Positions 23,695-31,474 of a stretch of 32,179 bases of DNA are shown here, one piece after another (positions within the stretch are counted from its first letter, which is position 1; every line of letters begins with the position of its first letter). A program made the position numbers and the translations under genes. The notes below the pieces were generated by a model, which was given only the letters and a program-made list of their open reading frames with translations, did no database searches and was not told the origin of the DNA. The DNA comes from Flavobacteriaceae bacterium (GTDB lineage Bacteria; Bacteroidota; Bacteroidia; Flavobacteriales; Flavobacteriaceae): the NCBI GenBank assembly GCA_947472705.1, contig CANJDA010000004.1, positions 1 through 32,179 of the forward strand. The letters are read 5' to 3'.

Positions 23695-24732
23695 TTATAA
23701 AGATTGGATTTTCTTCACAATCGTTTCGGGAGTAATCGTTCGCATGACGTCTTCATAGCCTTCCACTTTTTTGTTTCCATAAACAGATGTGGGCAACAAT
23801 GGGTATTGTTCTCGGTCTGATGTTAAACAATTTTCCATCGGTTGATTAAACGGTTTAAAACCAGCAAAAGGATGAGTAGCGCCCCAAAGTGTAATGACTT
23901 TTATGCCCAACATTGCCGCTATGTGGGAATTTCCACTATCCATTGAAAGCATCACGTCTAGATTTGAAATGATTTTTAGTTCTTGATTTAATTTCAGTTT
24001 TCCAGCAATGACAATACAGTTTTTTTTGTCTTTGGCTAATGTATTTAACTTGTTAATTTCTTCGTTTCCTCCACCAAAAAGGAAGATTTTATAATACTGA
24101 TTTGACGCTAAAACTTCAATAACTTTTTGCATTAAATCAAGTGGATAGACTTTGCTATCGTATTGGGCAAATGGAGCAATTCCAATCCAATTCTTATTCT
24201 CTTTTTCGCCTGAAACTTTAATGATGTCATCAGACAAAATTGCTTTTTCAGGAAATATTGGATTGGTTAAATCAATAAAAAAACCAAGTTGGTTAAAAGT
24301 CTCAATATGTCTTTCCACCATTGACTTTAAAGGCTTAAAAATTTTATTTTCAAGACGAGTTAAAGCATTTTTGTCAGCTCTTCCTTTATTGGTAAAAGCC
24401 ACTTTCTTTCCGCTTAAAGCAAATAACGTTCTGATAACTTTAGAACGCAAAACGTTGTGTAAATCAGCTACCACATGAATATTTAATTGCTTTAAATCAG
24501 AATACAATTTCAGCAAACCGAAGAATCCTTTGTGTTTCCCTTTTACATCAACAGCAAAGAAACTTACATTGGGAATACCCTCAAAAAAAGGTTGAAAAAG
24601 GGGCCTCGAAACGACTGTGATCTTAACATGGGAGTTCTGCTGCACTAAAGCTCTGACAACAGGAACCGTCATCGCAACATCGCCCATGGCAGATAATCGG
24701 ATGACGGCTATATGTTGGATTTTGTTTGACAA
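23695..24732 (-). CDS. Family 9 glycosyltransferase (heptosyltransferase type)
   Basis: 345 residues, GT-B fold. The N-terminus IAVIRLSAMGDVAMTVPVVRAL is the GT9 signature, and SMDSGNSHIAAMLGIKVITLWGATHPF (split at about 268-294) is the donor-site motif, both as in WaaF/WaaC enzymes that add heptose to LPS. The start is TTG at 24730-24732: the conserved strand begins eight residues in, the first in-frame ATG lies inside that motif, and none occurs upstream before the stop. It is 14 bases after the DUF4254 gene, so they are co-transcribed. Confidence 0.88.
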   Translation of the reverse strand: MSNKIQHIAVIRLSAMGDVAMTVPVVRALVQQNSHVKITVVSRPLFQPFFEGIPNVSFFAVDVKGKHKGFFGLLKLYSDLKQLNIHVVADLHNVLRSKVIRTLFALSGKKVAFTNKGRADKNALTRLENKIFKPLKSMVERHIETFNQLGFFIDLTNPIFPEKAILSDDIIKVSGEKENKNWIGIAPFAQYDSKVYPLDLMQKVIEVLASNQYYKIFLFGGGNEEINKLNTLAKDKKNCIVIAGKLKLNQELKIISNLDVMLSMDSGNSHIAAMLGIKVITLWGATHPFAGFKPFNQPMENCLTSDREQYPLLPTSVYGNKKVEGYEDVMRTITPETIVKKIQSL

Positions 24733-24746
24733 AAGATTGTCGGGAA

Positions 24747-25352
24747 TTATTTTTTGTTTTGGTACAAAACAGGATTCAAATCATCATCGTTGTACATCTT
24801 CATTTGCTTGTACACTTTCATGAATTTGTCACCGTTTTCAATATCAGTCAACAAGTCATTGATAGAAATAAACATATCGCTTTTTTGGTCTAATAACACA
24901 TTTAATTTCTCTTGGCATTTGGCTCTGTGTTCAACGGTAGCTTCAGCACGAGTAGCCTCTTCATTCATGTGGTAGATTTTCAAAGCCAATATTGACAAAC
25001 GGTCAATCGCCCAAGCCGGACTTTCGGTATTGATTTTGGCATTAGGTTTTACCTTAACGTCTTTGTGTTTCTGCAGAAAATAGCTGTCAATGTATTCCAC
25101 CATATCAGTACGCACTTGATTGGAAGCATCGATTTTTCTCTTCAAAACCAAAGCGGCAACAGGGTCAATATTGGGGTCACGAATGATATCTTCATAATGC
25201 CATTGTACTGTATCTACCCAGTTTTTGGCATACAATAAATATTCAATAGTTCCTTTGGTGAAAGGGTTTATTGTAGGTTGGTATACATCATCATTAATAT
25301 GGTAATCTTTGATGCTTTGTTCGAAAATAGGAAATGCAAATTGTGAAAACAT
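24747..25352 (-). CDS. DUF4254 family protein
   Basis: 201 residues from the ATG at 25350-25352. A longer frame reaches 25562, but it runs over the -7 promoter element and the upp start and lacks conservation, so the shorter start is preferred. The body is helical: WVDTVQWHYEDIIRDPNIDP, VLKRKIDASNQVRTDMVEYI and AWAIDRLSILALKIYHM are recognisable DUF4254 blocks. The family sits beside GT9 heptosyltransferases in Bacteroidetes and Proteobacteria; it probably works with that enzyme, but the activity is unknown. Confidence 0.82.
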   Translation of the reverse strand: MFSQFAFPIFEQSIKDYHINDDVYQPTINPFTKGTIEYLLYAKNWVDTVQWHYEDIIRDPNIDPVAALVLKRKIDASNQVRTDMVEYIDSYFLQKHKDVKVKPNAKINTESPAWAIDRLSILALKIYHMNEEATRAEATVEHRAKCQEKLNVLLDQKSDMFISINDLLTDIENGDKFMKVYKQMKMYNDDDLNPVLYQNKK

Positions 25353-25435
25353 AACAGTAAAATTTATTTTATTTAATTTCGTTCCATTCGCCTTGAAGGC
25401 TTGGGTCATAAAATTCGACCAAAAGGTCTCGGGTG

Positions 25436-25443
25436 CAAAGATA
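25436..25443 (-). promoter_or_regulatory. -7 element of the DUF4254-glycosyltransferase promoter
   Basis: TATCTTTG on the minus strand is a perfect TAnnTTTG; a TTTC sits 17 bases upstream as a weak -33. The start near 25432 gives a leader of about 80 bases. It contains two short palindromes, GACCTTTTGGTC and GCCTTGAAGGC. Confidence 0.55.
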
Positions 25444-25484
25444 GTTTTTATACTTTTACCGAAACATACAAATTTTTGTCGTCC

Positions 25485-26138
25485 ATGCATATTCATTATA
25501 TTTCTGAACAAAACAGTATTCTTAATCATTTTTTGGCCCAAATTCGTGATGTAATCATCCAAAAAGATAGCATGCGTTTTAGAAAAAATATTGAACGAAT
25601 AGGTGAAATAATGGCTTATGAGCTAAGTAAAACTTTGGAATATAAAAATGTGGATGTACAAACTCCCCTAGGGATAAAACATACCACCACCGTTGCCGAA
25701 CCAGTTGTTTTATGTTCTATTCTTCGTGCCGGATTGGCTTTGCATATGGGTTTTATGAACATTTTTGATAATGCCGAAAACGGTTTTGTTTCTGCTTACC
25801 GACATCATTATGACAACGATGATAAATTTGACATTTTGGTAGAATACCAAGCAGCCCCTTCTTTTGAAAATAAAAATTTGATTCTGATTGATCCAATGTT
25901 AGCCACAGGTCAATCTATAGTAGCGGTTTTACACAAATTACATTTAGAACAAAAACCAAAAGAAATTCACATTGCAGTTGTCATTGCGGCTCCTGAAGGC
26001 ATTGCTTACCTTGAAAAAAACCTTCCCGATAATTGCCATCTATGGGTTGCCGCTTTAGACGAAAAACTCAACGAGAAAAACTATATTGTTCCTGGTCTTG
26101 GGGATGCTGGTGATTTAGCCTACGGCAATAAATTATAG
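25485..26138 (+). CDS. upp: Uracil phosphoribosyltransferase
   Basis: 217 residues from the ATG at 25485. The frame continues upstream to 25401, but that stretch covers the opposite promoter and is not like Upp. The enzyme makes UMP from uracil and PRPP. Landmarks are LCSILRAGLALHMGFM, the PRPP loop LIDPMLATGQSIVAVL (about 146-161) and the uracil-binding C-terminus YIVPGLGDAGDLAYGNKL. The stop overlaps that of the convergent DUF6427 gene by six bases. A TACTTTTA near 25451 is a possible -7 box. Confidence 0.93.
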   Translation: MHIHYISEQNSILNHFLAQIRDVIIQKDSMRFRKNIERIGEIMAYELSKTLEYKNVDVQTPLGIKHTTTVAEPVVLCSILRAGLALHMGFMNIFDNAENGFVSAYRHHYDNDDKFDILVEYQAAPSFENKNLILIDPMLATGQSIVAVLHKLHLEQKPKEIHIAVVIAAPEGIAYLEKNLPDNCHLWVAALDEKLNEKNYIVPGLGDAGDLAYGNKL

Positions 26139-27062
26139 TTGTGTAAAAAAGGCTATAAAACTTCCTGCAATTGCAAATAGTAATACAATTTCTTGGTACA
26201 TTTTACTTTGAGAATACTCTATGTTATTAGTACACATAACCGATAAGGGAAGAAAAGTGAAAAGTAACATGGCATTGTTTTTTTCAGGAGACATTACAAA
26301 AACAATTACTCCAATTAAAAATCCGAAAATTAGTTTCTTATATGAGGCCTGCAATATTAGTGGTCTGTTGGACAAAGATAAAATCATTGAAAAAAGAAAA
26401 TAAACGGCAAGAACTACATAAAATGAAAGAGCCGCATTTTGATAGTTGTTTGTAAAATAATTCAGTTCAAAATTCACTTGTGTTTGACTCAAAAAATAGT
26501 CAATCCAGGTTTTGTTAAAAACAATTGCAGCCATTAAAAATAAGATGGCTGAAGTAAAGAAAGCTACAAAAGGCAAAAGCCAATTTCTATAATCTCTAGA
26601 AGCATGAAAAATAATGGAAATGTAAACCAAGATTATAAAAAGAATACACCAAAAATGAAACAAACTGGCGATAAAAATCCACATCGCGGCATCAAAAATT
26701 TTTTCTTTTGGGGCCTTTAAGCTTTGAAGTGAAATCAGTCTCCTAAAGGAAAGTAATAAAAAAAAGTTGGCCAACATTAAGTTAGTATTACTAAAAACTG
26801 ACGGGAAAAGAATTAAAAACAATAGAAAAAATAAAATAGTATAGCTGCTGTCTTTAGTCAATCCATTTTTTTTGGCCATAAAATTTACTAGGAAAAAGGA
26901 GGCTAACAATAAGACAATAAACAGCCCGTTTTTTGATAATCTATTGGTTGCCAATACAGTACCCAAATTGCTGGTTTGGTATAAAAAAAAGGTAATTAAT
27001 AACAGAACTACAATCAGTGAATAATTCAAGATAGTAGATTTTTTAAAAATGCTTGTTATCAT
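26133..27062 (-). CDS. DUF6427-like polytopic membrane protein
   Basis: 309 residues with about nine to ten membrane helices over the full length, and short loops. I recognise the size and position (between upp and purD) as DUF6427 of flavobacteria; nothing in the sequence shows a catalytic site. Some resemblance to membrane glycosyltransferase or O-antigen polymerase topology is too weak to use. It overlaps upp by six bases at their 3' ends. Confidence 0.65.
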   Translation of the reverse strand: MITSIFKKSTILNYSLIVVLLLITFFLYQTSNLGTVLATNRLSKNGLFIVLLLASFFLVNFMAKKNGLTKDSSYTILFFLLFLILFPSVFSNTNLMLANFFLLLSFRRLISLQSLKAPKEKIFDAAMWIFIASLFHFWCILFIILVYISIIFHASRDYRNWLLPFVAFFTSAILFLMAAIVFNKTWIDYFLSQTQVNFELNYFTNNYQNAALSFYVVLAVYFLFSMILSLSNRPLILQASYKKLIFGFLIGVIVFVMSPEKNNAMLLFTFLPLSVMCTNNIEYSQSKMYQEIVLLFAIAGSFIAFFTQL

Positions 27063-27082
27063 GTGGATATTTTATACATTTG
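27052..27082 (+). promoter_or_regulatory. Promoter of the DUF6341 gene
   Basis: CTTG at 27052-27055, 19 bases, then TACATTTG at 27075-27082. The start near 27086 lies after the upstream in-frame ATG at 27063 and before that at 27108, so it decides the start codon. Confidence 0.5.
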
Positions 27083-27107
27083 TGCTGTAAATATAACATT
27101 TTATAAA

Positions 27108-27338
27108 ATGAAAGCATTTTTTGAAGGCATTCAAACATTATTTGTAGACTTTTTATTTAAACCATGGGATTGGTTACGTTCATTGGAATTAAGCAACTGG
27201 TGGTTGGCTAATATTGTTAGCTGGGCATTGATGCTAATTTGTGCCAAGTACATTGTTTACTGGTGTAAAGAATTAAAAAAACATCAAGATAATAACGAAG
27301 AAAACCAAGATACCACGGCTCATTCTTTTTTAAAGTAA
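27108..27338 (+). CDS. Small membrane-anchored protein, DUF6341-like
   Basis: 76 residues from the ATG at 27108, which starts with KAFFEGIQTLFVDFLFKPWDW. One or two hydrophobic segments (LANIVSWALMLICAKYIVYW at about 32-51) are followed by a polar tail rich in Asn, Glu and Gln. I associate this size and context with DUF6341 of flavobacteria; function unknown. The promoter lies downstream of the alternative ATG at 27063. The stop lies inside the facing purD gene, with a nine-base overlap, and its terminator lies further inside purD. Confidence 0.65.
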   Translation: MKAFFEGIQTLFVDFLFKPWDWLRSLELSNWWLANIVSWALMLICAKYIVYWCKELKKHQDNNEENQDTTAHSFLK

Positions 27339-28604
27339 ATCGAAGCCAATATCTTTTCTAAAATACATCTTATCAAAATACAGCTTGTCTATATTTTGAT
27401 AAGATTTTTTTATTGCTTCTTGGAAAGTTTCACCAAATGAAGTAACCGCCAAAACTCTTCCACCATTAGTCACTACTTTACCGTTTTCTAATTTAGTTCC
27501 AGCGTGAAAAACAAGAGAATCTTGCACATTTTCAATACCTGTAATTTCAAATCCTTTTTCATAATCTTCAGGATAACCGCCTGAAACTACCATAATTGTT
27601 GTAGCGCTTCTCTCGTCAATTTCTAAAACTATTTCGTTCAGATTTTGATTGGCAACCGCTTGAAACAATTCTACTAAATCGGTTTTAATTCTTGGCATTA
27701 CTACTTCCGTTTCTGGGTCGCCCATTCTTACGTTATATTCAATAACCATAGGTTCTCCCTTGACTACAATTAAACCAATAAAAACAAAGCCTTTATATTC
27801 TATTTCATCTTTTTTCAACCCCTCAATTGTAGGTTTTACAATACGAGTTTCAATTTTATTTAATAAAATGGAATCTGCGAATGGCACAGGAGAAACAGCT
27901 CCCATTCCTCCAGTGTTGAGGCCTGTATCGCCATCTCCTATTCTTTTGTAATCTTTGGCAGTTGGCAGTATTTTATAATTTTTACCATCGGTCAATACGA
28001 AACAACTTAGTTCAATTCCGTCGAGAAATTCTTCAATAACCACTTTTGAACTAGCAGATCCAAATTTTGCATGTACCAACATATTTCGTAATTCTGATTT
28101 TGCTTCTTCTAAATCATAAATTATTAGTACACCTTTCCCAGCTGCCAAACCATCAGCTTTTAAAACATATGGGGGTTGTAATGTTTCTAAAAAAAGGCAG
28201 CCATTGTCAACTGTTTCTGAGTTAAAACTATCATACGCTGCTGTTGGAATTTTATGTTTGATGAGAAATTCTTTGGCAAATTCTTTACTTCCTTCGAGCT
28301 GAGCTCCTATTTTTGAAGGTCCAATAACAGGGATGCTTTTTAGTAAGGCATCTTCTTTGAAAAAATCATATATACCAAGAACTAAAGGGTCTTCAGGACC
28401 TACCACAACCATGTCAACTTTTTCTTCAATGACAAAAGCTTTTATTGTTTCGAAATTATTTGGATTAATAGAAATATTCTTAGCAATTGCTGATGTTCCA
28501 GCGTTTCCAGGTGCAACAAATAATTGTGAACAGCTTGAGCTTTGTAATAATTTATAAGCCATAGCGTGCTCTCTCCCGCCAGAGCCTAGTAGTAGAATTG
28601 TCAT
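27330..28604 (-). CDS. purD: Phosphoribosylamine-glycine ligase
   Basis: 424 residues, full length. PurD joins glycine to 5-phosphoribosylamine with ATP, the second step of purine synthesis. The N-terminal strand TILLLGSGGREHAMAYKL, the ATP-grasp parts PPYVLKADGLAAGKGVLI and GDTGLNTGGMGAVSPVPF, and NVRMGDPETEVVMPR are all typical. The last codons overlap the convergent DUF6341 gene by nine bases. Codons near 27367-27405 also form, on the other strand, a strong terminator. A TATTTTTG at 28628-28635 is a -7 candidate for its promoter. Confidence 0.96.
   Translation of the reverse strand: MTILLLGSGGREHAMAYKLLQSSSCSQLFVAPGNAGTSAIAKNISINPNNFETIKAFVIEEKVDMVVVGPEDPLVLGIYDFFKEDALLKSIPVIGPSKIGAQLEGSKEFAKEFLIKHKIPTAAYDSFNSETVDNGCLFLETLQPPYVLKADGLAAGKGVLIIYDLEEAKSELRNMLVHAKFGSASSKVVIEEFLDGIELSCFVLTDGKNYKILPTAKDYKRIGDGDTGLNTGGMGAVSPVPFADSILLNKIETRIVKPTIEGLKKDEIEYKGFVFIGLIVVKGEPMVIEYNVRMGDPETEVVMPRIKTDLVELFQAVANQNLNEIVLEIDERSATTIMVVSGGYPEDYEKGFEITGIENVQDSLVFHAGTKLENGKVVTNGGRVLAVTSFGETFQEAIKKSYQNIDKLYFDKMYFRKDIGFDLL
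27367..27411 (+). terminator. Terminator of the DUF6341 gene inside purD
   Basis: Perfect 14-base arms (27367-27380 and 27392-27405), an 11-base loop and seven consecutive Ts (27405-27411) on the plus strand. It is 28 bases after the DUF6341 stop but antisense to the last codons of purD, so purD encodes it. Confidence 0.8.
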
Positions 28605-28627
28605 GTGTTTAGTAGTTAATTGTTTTG

Positions 28628-28635
28628 CAAAAATA
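28628..28635 (-). promoter_or_regulatory. -7 element of the purD promoter
   Basis: TATTTTTG on the minus strand fits TAnnTTTG and lies about 24 bases upstream of the purD ATG. No clear TTTG is found at -33. Confidence 0.4.
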
Positions 28636-28704
28636 GGTTGATTATTTTTTTATTGCTTAGTTTTTTTTTACTTTAGTGCCTTGAAAACATAAAAACTATA
28701 AACT

Positions 28705-30039
28705 ATGAAAAAATTATTACTTTCTTTTTCCCTTTTATTAATGGGTTTTACATCTTTTGCTCAAGCATGGGTAGAGCAGGCAACTGCATTTACTACAGCT
28801 AGTAGAGGAATAGAAGATGTACAAATTGTAGATGCAAATACTGTTTGGTGTACTGCTTATGATGGTGTAACACCAACTAACGCTATTCAAGAATTTACAA
28901 GAACTTCAGATGGTGGTTCAACTTGGACTCCTGGATTAATTGATGTAGGGGACACAACTTTAAGCATCACTAACATAACTGCTGTTGATGCGTTGACTGC
29001 TTGGGTAGGAGTATATGATGGCACAAATGGATTAGGTGCAGTATACCAAACAACCGATGGTGGTGTTTCTTGGAATCAACAAACTATTTCTGAATTTACT
29101 ACTTCTGCAGAATCTTGGTTGGATGCAGTTCACTTCTTTAATGCTAATAATGGTATTGCTTTTGGCGATCCTGAAGGTGGAGAATTTGAAGTATATACTA
29201 CTGCTGATGGAGGTAACACTTGGACAAGAGTACCTGGAACAAGTTTACCAGATCCTGCAGCTGGTGAATATGGCTATAATGGTGGGTATGCTGTTGCAGG
29301 AAACACTATTTGGTTTACAACCAACAAAGGTAAAATATACAAAACTACTGACATGGGTGTAACTTGGTCAAAAATTAATGGCCCTACTGGATTTACTGAT
29401 TTTGGATCAGCTGCCATCAACGGAAGACTTCATTTTAGCAATGACACTACAGGATTAATTATAGGTACTTTAAATGGTTCTGCTACAACCCCAACATATA
29501 AAATATGGAAAACTGTTAATGGTACTACTTGGGATACTGGTACAGTTTACACTGGATATAGATTGTTAACTTACATTCCCGGTACAACAACGATAGTTTC
29601 AACATCTCAAAGTGCAACACCAGGAACTGGTTCTGCTTACAGTATTGATAATGGAGTTACATGGACTACAATTGACACTGGAACTCAAAGAGGTTCTGTG
29701 GCATTCTTAGACGGAAGCACTGGATGGTGTGGTGGATTTAATGTTGATGACGTTCTTGGTGGTATATTTAAATTTGATGGTAACCTAGGTAATCAACAAT
29801 TTGATGCCAATACTGTAAAAGTATATCCAAATCCTGCTTCAACTGTAGTAACAATCTCTGCACAACAACTAGATTCATATAACGTAAAAGTTACTGATAT
29901 TACGGGAAAAGTAATGTTAACTAGAGAGTTCAGTACTGTTGAAAATACAGTAGATGTTTCCAATTTTGCTGCTGGTGTTTATTTCTTTGAAATTAATTCA
30001 GGAAGTAAATCACATACTGTTAAGATTATGAAAAATTAA
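28705..30039 (+). CDS. Secreted BNR-repeat propeller protein with T9SS type A sorting domain
   Basis: 444 residues. A signal peptide (KKLLLSFSLLLMGFTSFAQA) leads to a beta-propeller of about six Asp-box repeats: TSDGGSTW, TTDGGVSW, TADGGNTW, TTDMGVTW, TVNGTTW and SIDNGVTW, as in Ycf48/BNR proteins. The C-terminal 75 residues are a Por-type sorting domain: VKVYPNPAST near 374, ITGKVMLTREF, NFAAGVYFFEI and the terminal VKIMKN. Such proteins leave the cell by the type IX system and are attached to the surface or released. The ligand is unknown. It stands alone between purD and the polysaccharide genes and has its own terminator. A TACTTTAG at 28669-28676 is a weak -7 candidate. Confidence 0.88.
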   Translation: MKKLLLSFSLLLMGFTSFAQAWVEQATAFTTASRGIEDVQIVDANTVWCTAYDGVTPTNAIQEFTRTSDGGSTWTPGLIDVGDTTLSITNITAVDALTAWVGVYDGTNGLGAVYQTTDGGVSWNQQTISEFTTSAESWLDAVHFFNANNGIAFGDPEGGEFEVYTTADGGNTWTRVPGTSLPDPAAGEYGYNGGYAVAGNTIWFTTNKGKIYKTTDMGVTWSKINGPTGFTDFGSAAINGRLHFSNDTTGLIIGTLNGSATTPTYKIWKTVNGTTWDTGTVYTGYRLLTYIPGTTTIVSTSQSATPGTGSAYSIDNGVTWTTIDTGTQRGSVAFLDGSTGWCGGFNVDDVLGGIFKFDGNLGNQQFDANTVKVYPNPASTVVTISAQQLDSYNVKVTDITGKVMLTREFSTVENTVDVSNFAAGVYFFEINSGSKSHTVKIMKN

Positions 30040-30060
30040 TACTGAATAAATAGTATTTTT

Positions 30061-30089
30061 AAGGGCTGACATTTGTTAGCCCTTTTTTT
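30061..30089 (+). terminator. Terminator of the T9SS cargo gene
   Basis: AAGGGCTGACA (30061-30071) pairs with TGTTAGCCCTT (30074-30083), one G-U pair, with a short loop, and continues in a T run to 30089. The next gene's ATG starts at 30090. Confidence 0.85.
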
Positions 30090-31412
30090 ATGACTTTTAT
30101 GATCAAGTTTTTTGATTTATCGCTCTTTATAACTGGTTTCCCAATGAAGGAGGCTAAATCTAAATTGGCTAAAATTGAAGCTGTTTTAGAAACAGATTAT
30201 GAAGATTACGTTCTCCAAAAGAAAAATGATATTGTTGAATTTCATTTGAAACATAATATCTCATATAGAGAAATAGTTGGTAAAACTGCTTTTGAAAACT
30301 GGAAAGAATTGCCAATTATGACCAAAAAAGATTTTCAAAAACCTTTATCCAAAAGGATTTCTAGAGGATTTAAAGAAAATGTTTATATCAATAAAACCTC
30401 TGGCTCAAGTGGAGACCCTTTTATTTTTGCCAAAGATAAATTCAGTCATGCCCTTACATGGGCCAATATTATTTCGCGTTTTGGATGGTATGGGGTTGAT
30501 TTTAACACTTCTTTACAAGCTAGATTTTATGGAATTCCGTTGGATTTTATTGGCAATACCAAAGAGCGTTTCAAAGATTTTTTAAGTCATCGTTATCGGT
30601 TTTCTATTTTTGATTTATCTGACAACGTTTTAGAAAAAGTGCTTCTAAAATTTGGTGATAAAAAATTTGATTACATCAATGGATATTCAAGTTCTATCGT
30701 TTTATTTGCCAAATTTTTACAACGAAAAAACATAGTGCTAAATACGGTTTGCCCCACATTAAAATGCTGTGTTGTAACTTCAGAAATGCTTTTTGATGAC
30801 GACAAACAATTGCTTGAAAAACAATTTGGCGTTCCGGTCATCAATGAATATGGCGCATCAGAACTGGATTTAATTGCTTTTCAAAACCCAAATGGTGAAT
30901 GGCAAGTAAATTCAGAAACACTATTTGTTGAAATTTTGGACGAAAACAATAATGTGTTACCCAACGGTAAAGAAGGCCGAATAGTTATTACATCATTATA
31001 CAACAAAGCACATCCTTTCATTAGGTATGACATTGGTGACATTGGAGTTTTGGATGAAAAAAGCACTTTAAAAAAACCTATACTGAAAAAATTAATAGGG
31101 AGAACAAACGACATCGCCATTTTACCAAGTGGTAAAAAATCACCCGGACTAACTTTTTATTATGTAACTAAAAGTATTATTGAAGATGACGGAAACGTTA
31201 AAGAATTTGTAATAAAACAAACCAAAATTGATACTTTTGACATTGAATATGTAAGTCAAAATAAATTGACTTTGGACCAAATCAAAAATATAGAAAAAGC
31301 CATTGCCACTTATTTAGAAAACGGTTTAACCTTCACTTTCACAAGAAAAGAAAAACTAGATCGTGGTAAAAGCGGAAAGCTGAAACAATTTGTTTCGCTT
31401 ATAAAATACTGA
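30090..31412 (+). CDS. CapK/PaaK-like adenylate-forming enzyme
   Basis: 440 residues. It resembles phenylacetate-CoA ligase/CapK proteins: the P-loop-like TSGSSGDPFIF near 106-116, the INEYGASELDLIAF motif near 251-264, and the ITSLYNKAHPFIRYDIGDIG stretch near 305-325 with the conserved Tyr and Asp, then a Lys-bearing C-terminal lobe (DRGKSGKLKQFV). CapK-like members occur in surface-polysaccharide loci, probably to activate an acyl group; the substrate here is unknown. ATGs at 30090 and 30099 are both possible; the first directly abuts a terminator T tract, so 30099 is a fair alternative. Confidence 0.82.
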   Translation: MTFMIKFFDLSLFITGFPMKEAKSKLAKIEAVLETDYEDYVLQKKNDIVEFHLKHNISYREIVGKTAFENWKELPIMTKKDFQKPLSKRISRGFKENVYINKTSGSSGDPFIFAKDKFSHALTWANIISRFGWYGVDFNTSLQARFYGIPLDFIGNTKERFKDFLSHRYRFSIFDLSDNVLEKVLLKFGDKKFDYINGYSSSIVLFAKFLQRKNIVLNTVCPTLKCCVVTSEMLFDDDKQLLEKQFGVPVINEYGASELDLIAFQNPNGEWQVNSETLFVEILDENNNVLPNGKEGRIVITSLYNKAHPFIRYDIGDIGVLDEKSTLKKPILKKLIGRTNDIAILPSGKKSPGLTFYYVTKSIIEDDGNVKEFVIKQTKIDTFDIEYVSQNKLTLDQIKNIEKAIATYLENGLTFTFTRKEKLDRGKSGKLKQFVSLIKY

Positions 31413-31474
31413 AACAACATTCATTGAACACCTATAAAAATAATTTTCAGTGAAGTAAATAATTCAGCAAAAAT

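Noticed and set aside
25401..25484. Upstream extension of upp by 28 residues
   Set aside because: It lies over the opposite promoter, is not Upp-like, and the family start fits the ATG at 25485.
25353..25562. Upstream extension of the DUF4254 gene by 70 residues
   Set aside because: It runs into upp coding sequence and past the -7 element at 25436; the conserved domain begins at the ATG at 25352.
27063..27107. Earlier ATG for the DUF6341 gene
   Set aside because: It lies upstream of the predicted transcription start, and the conserved start is at 27108.
29036..29362. 108-residue frame inside the T9SS cargo gene
   Set aside because: Out-of-frame shadow of the repeat-rich coding sequence.
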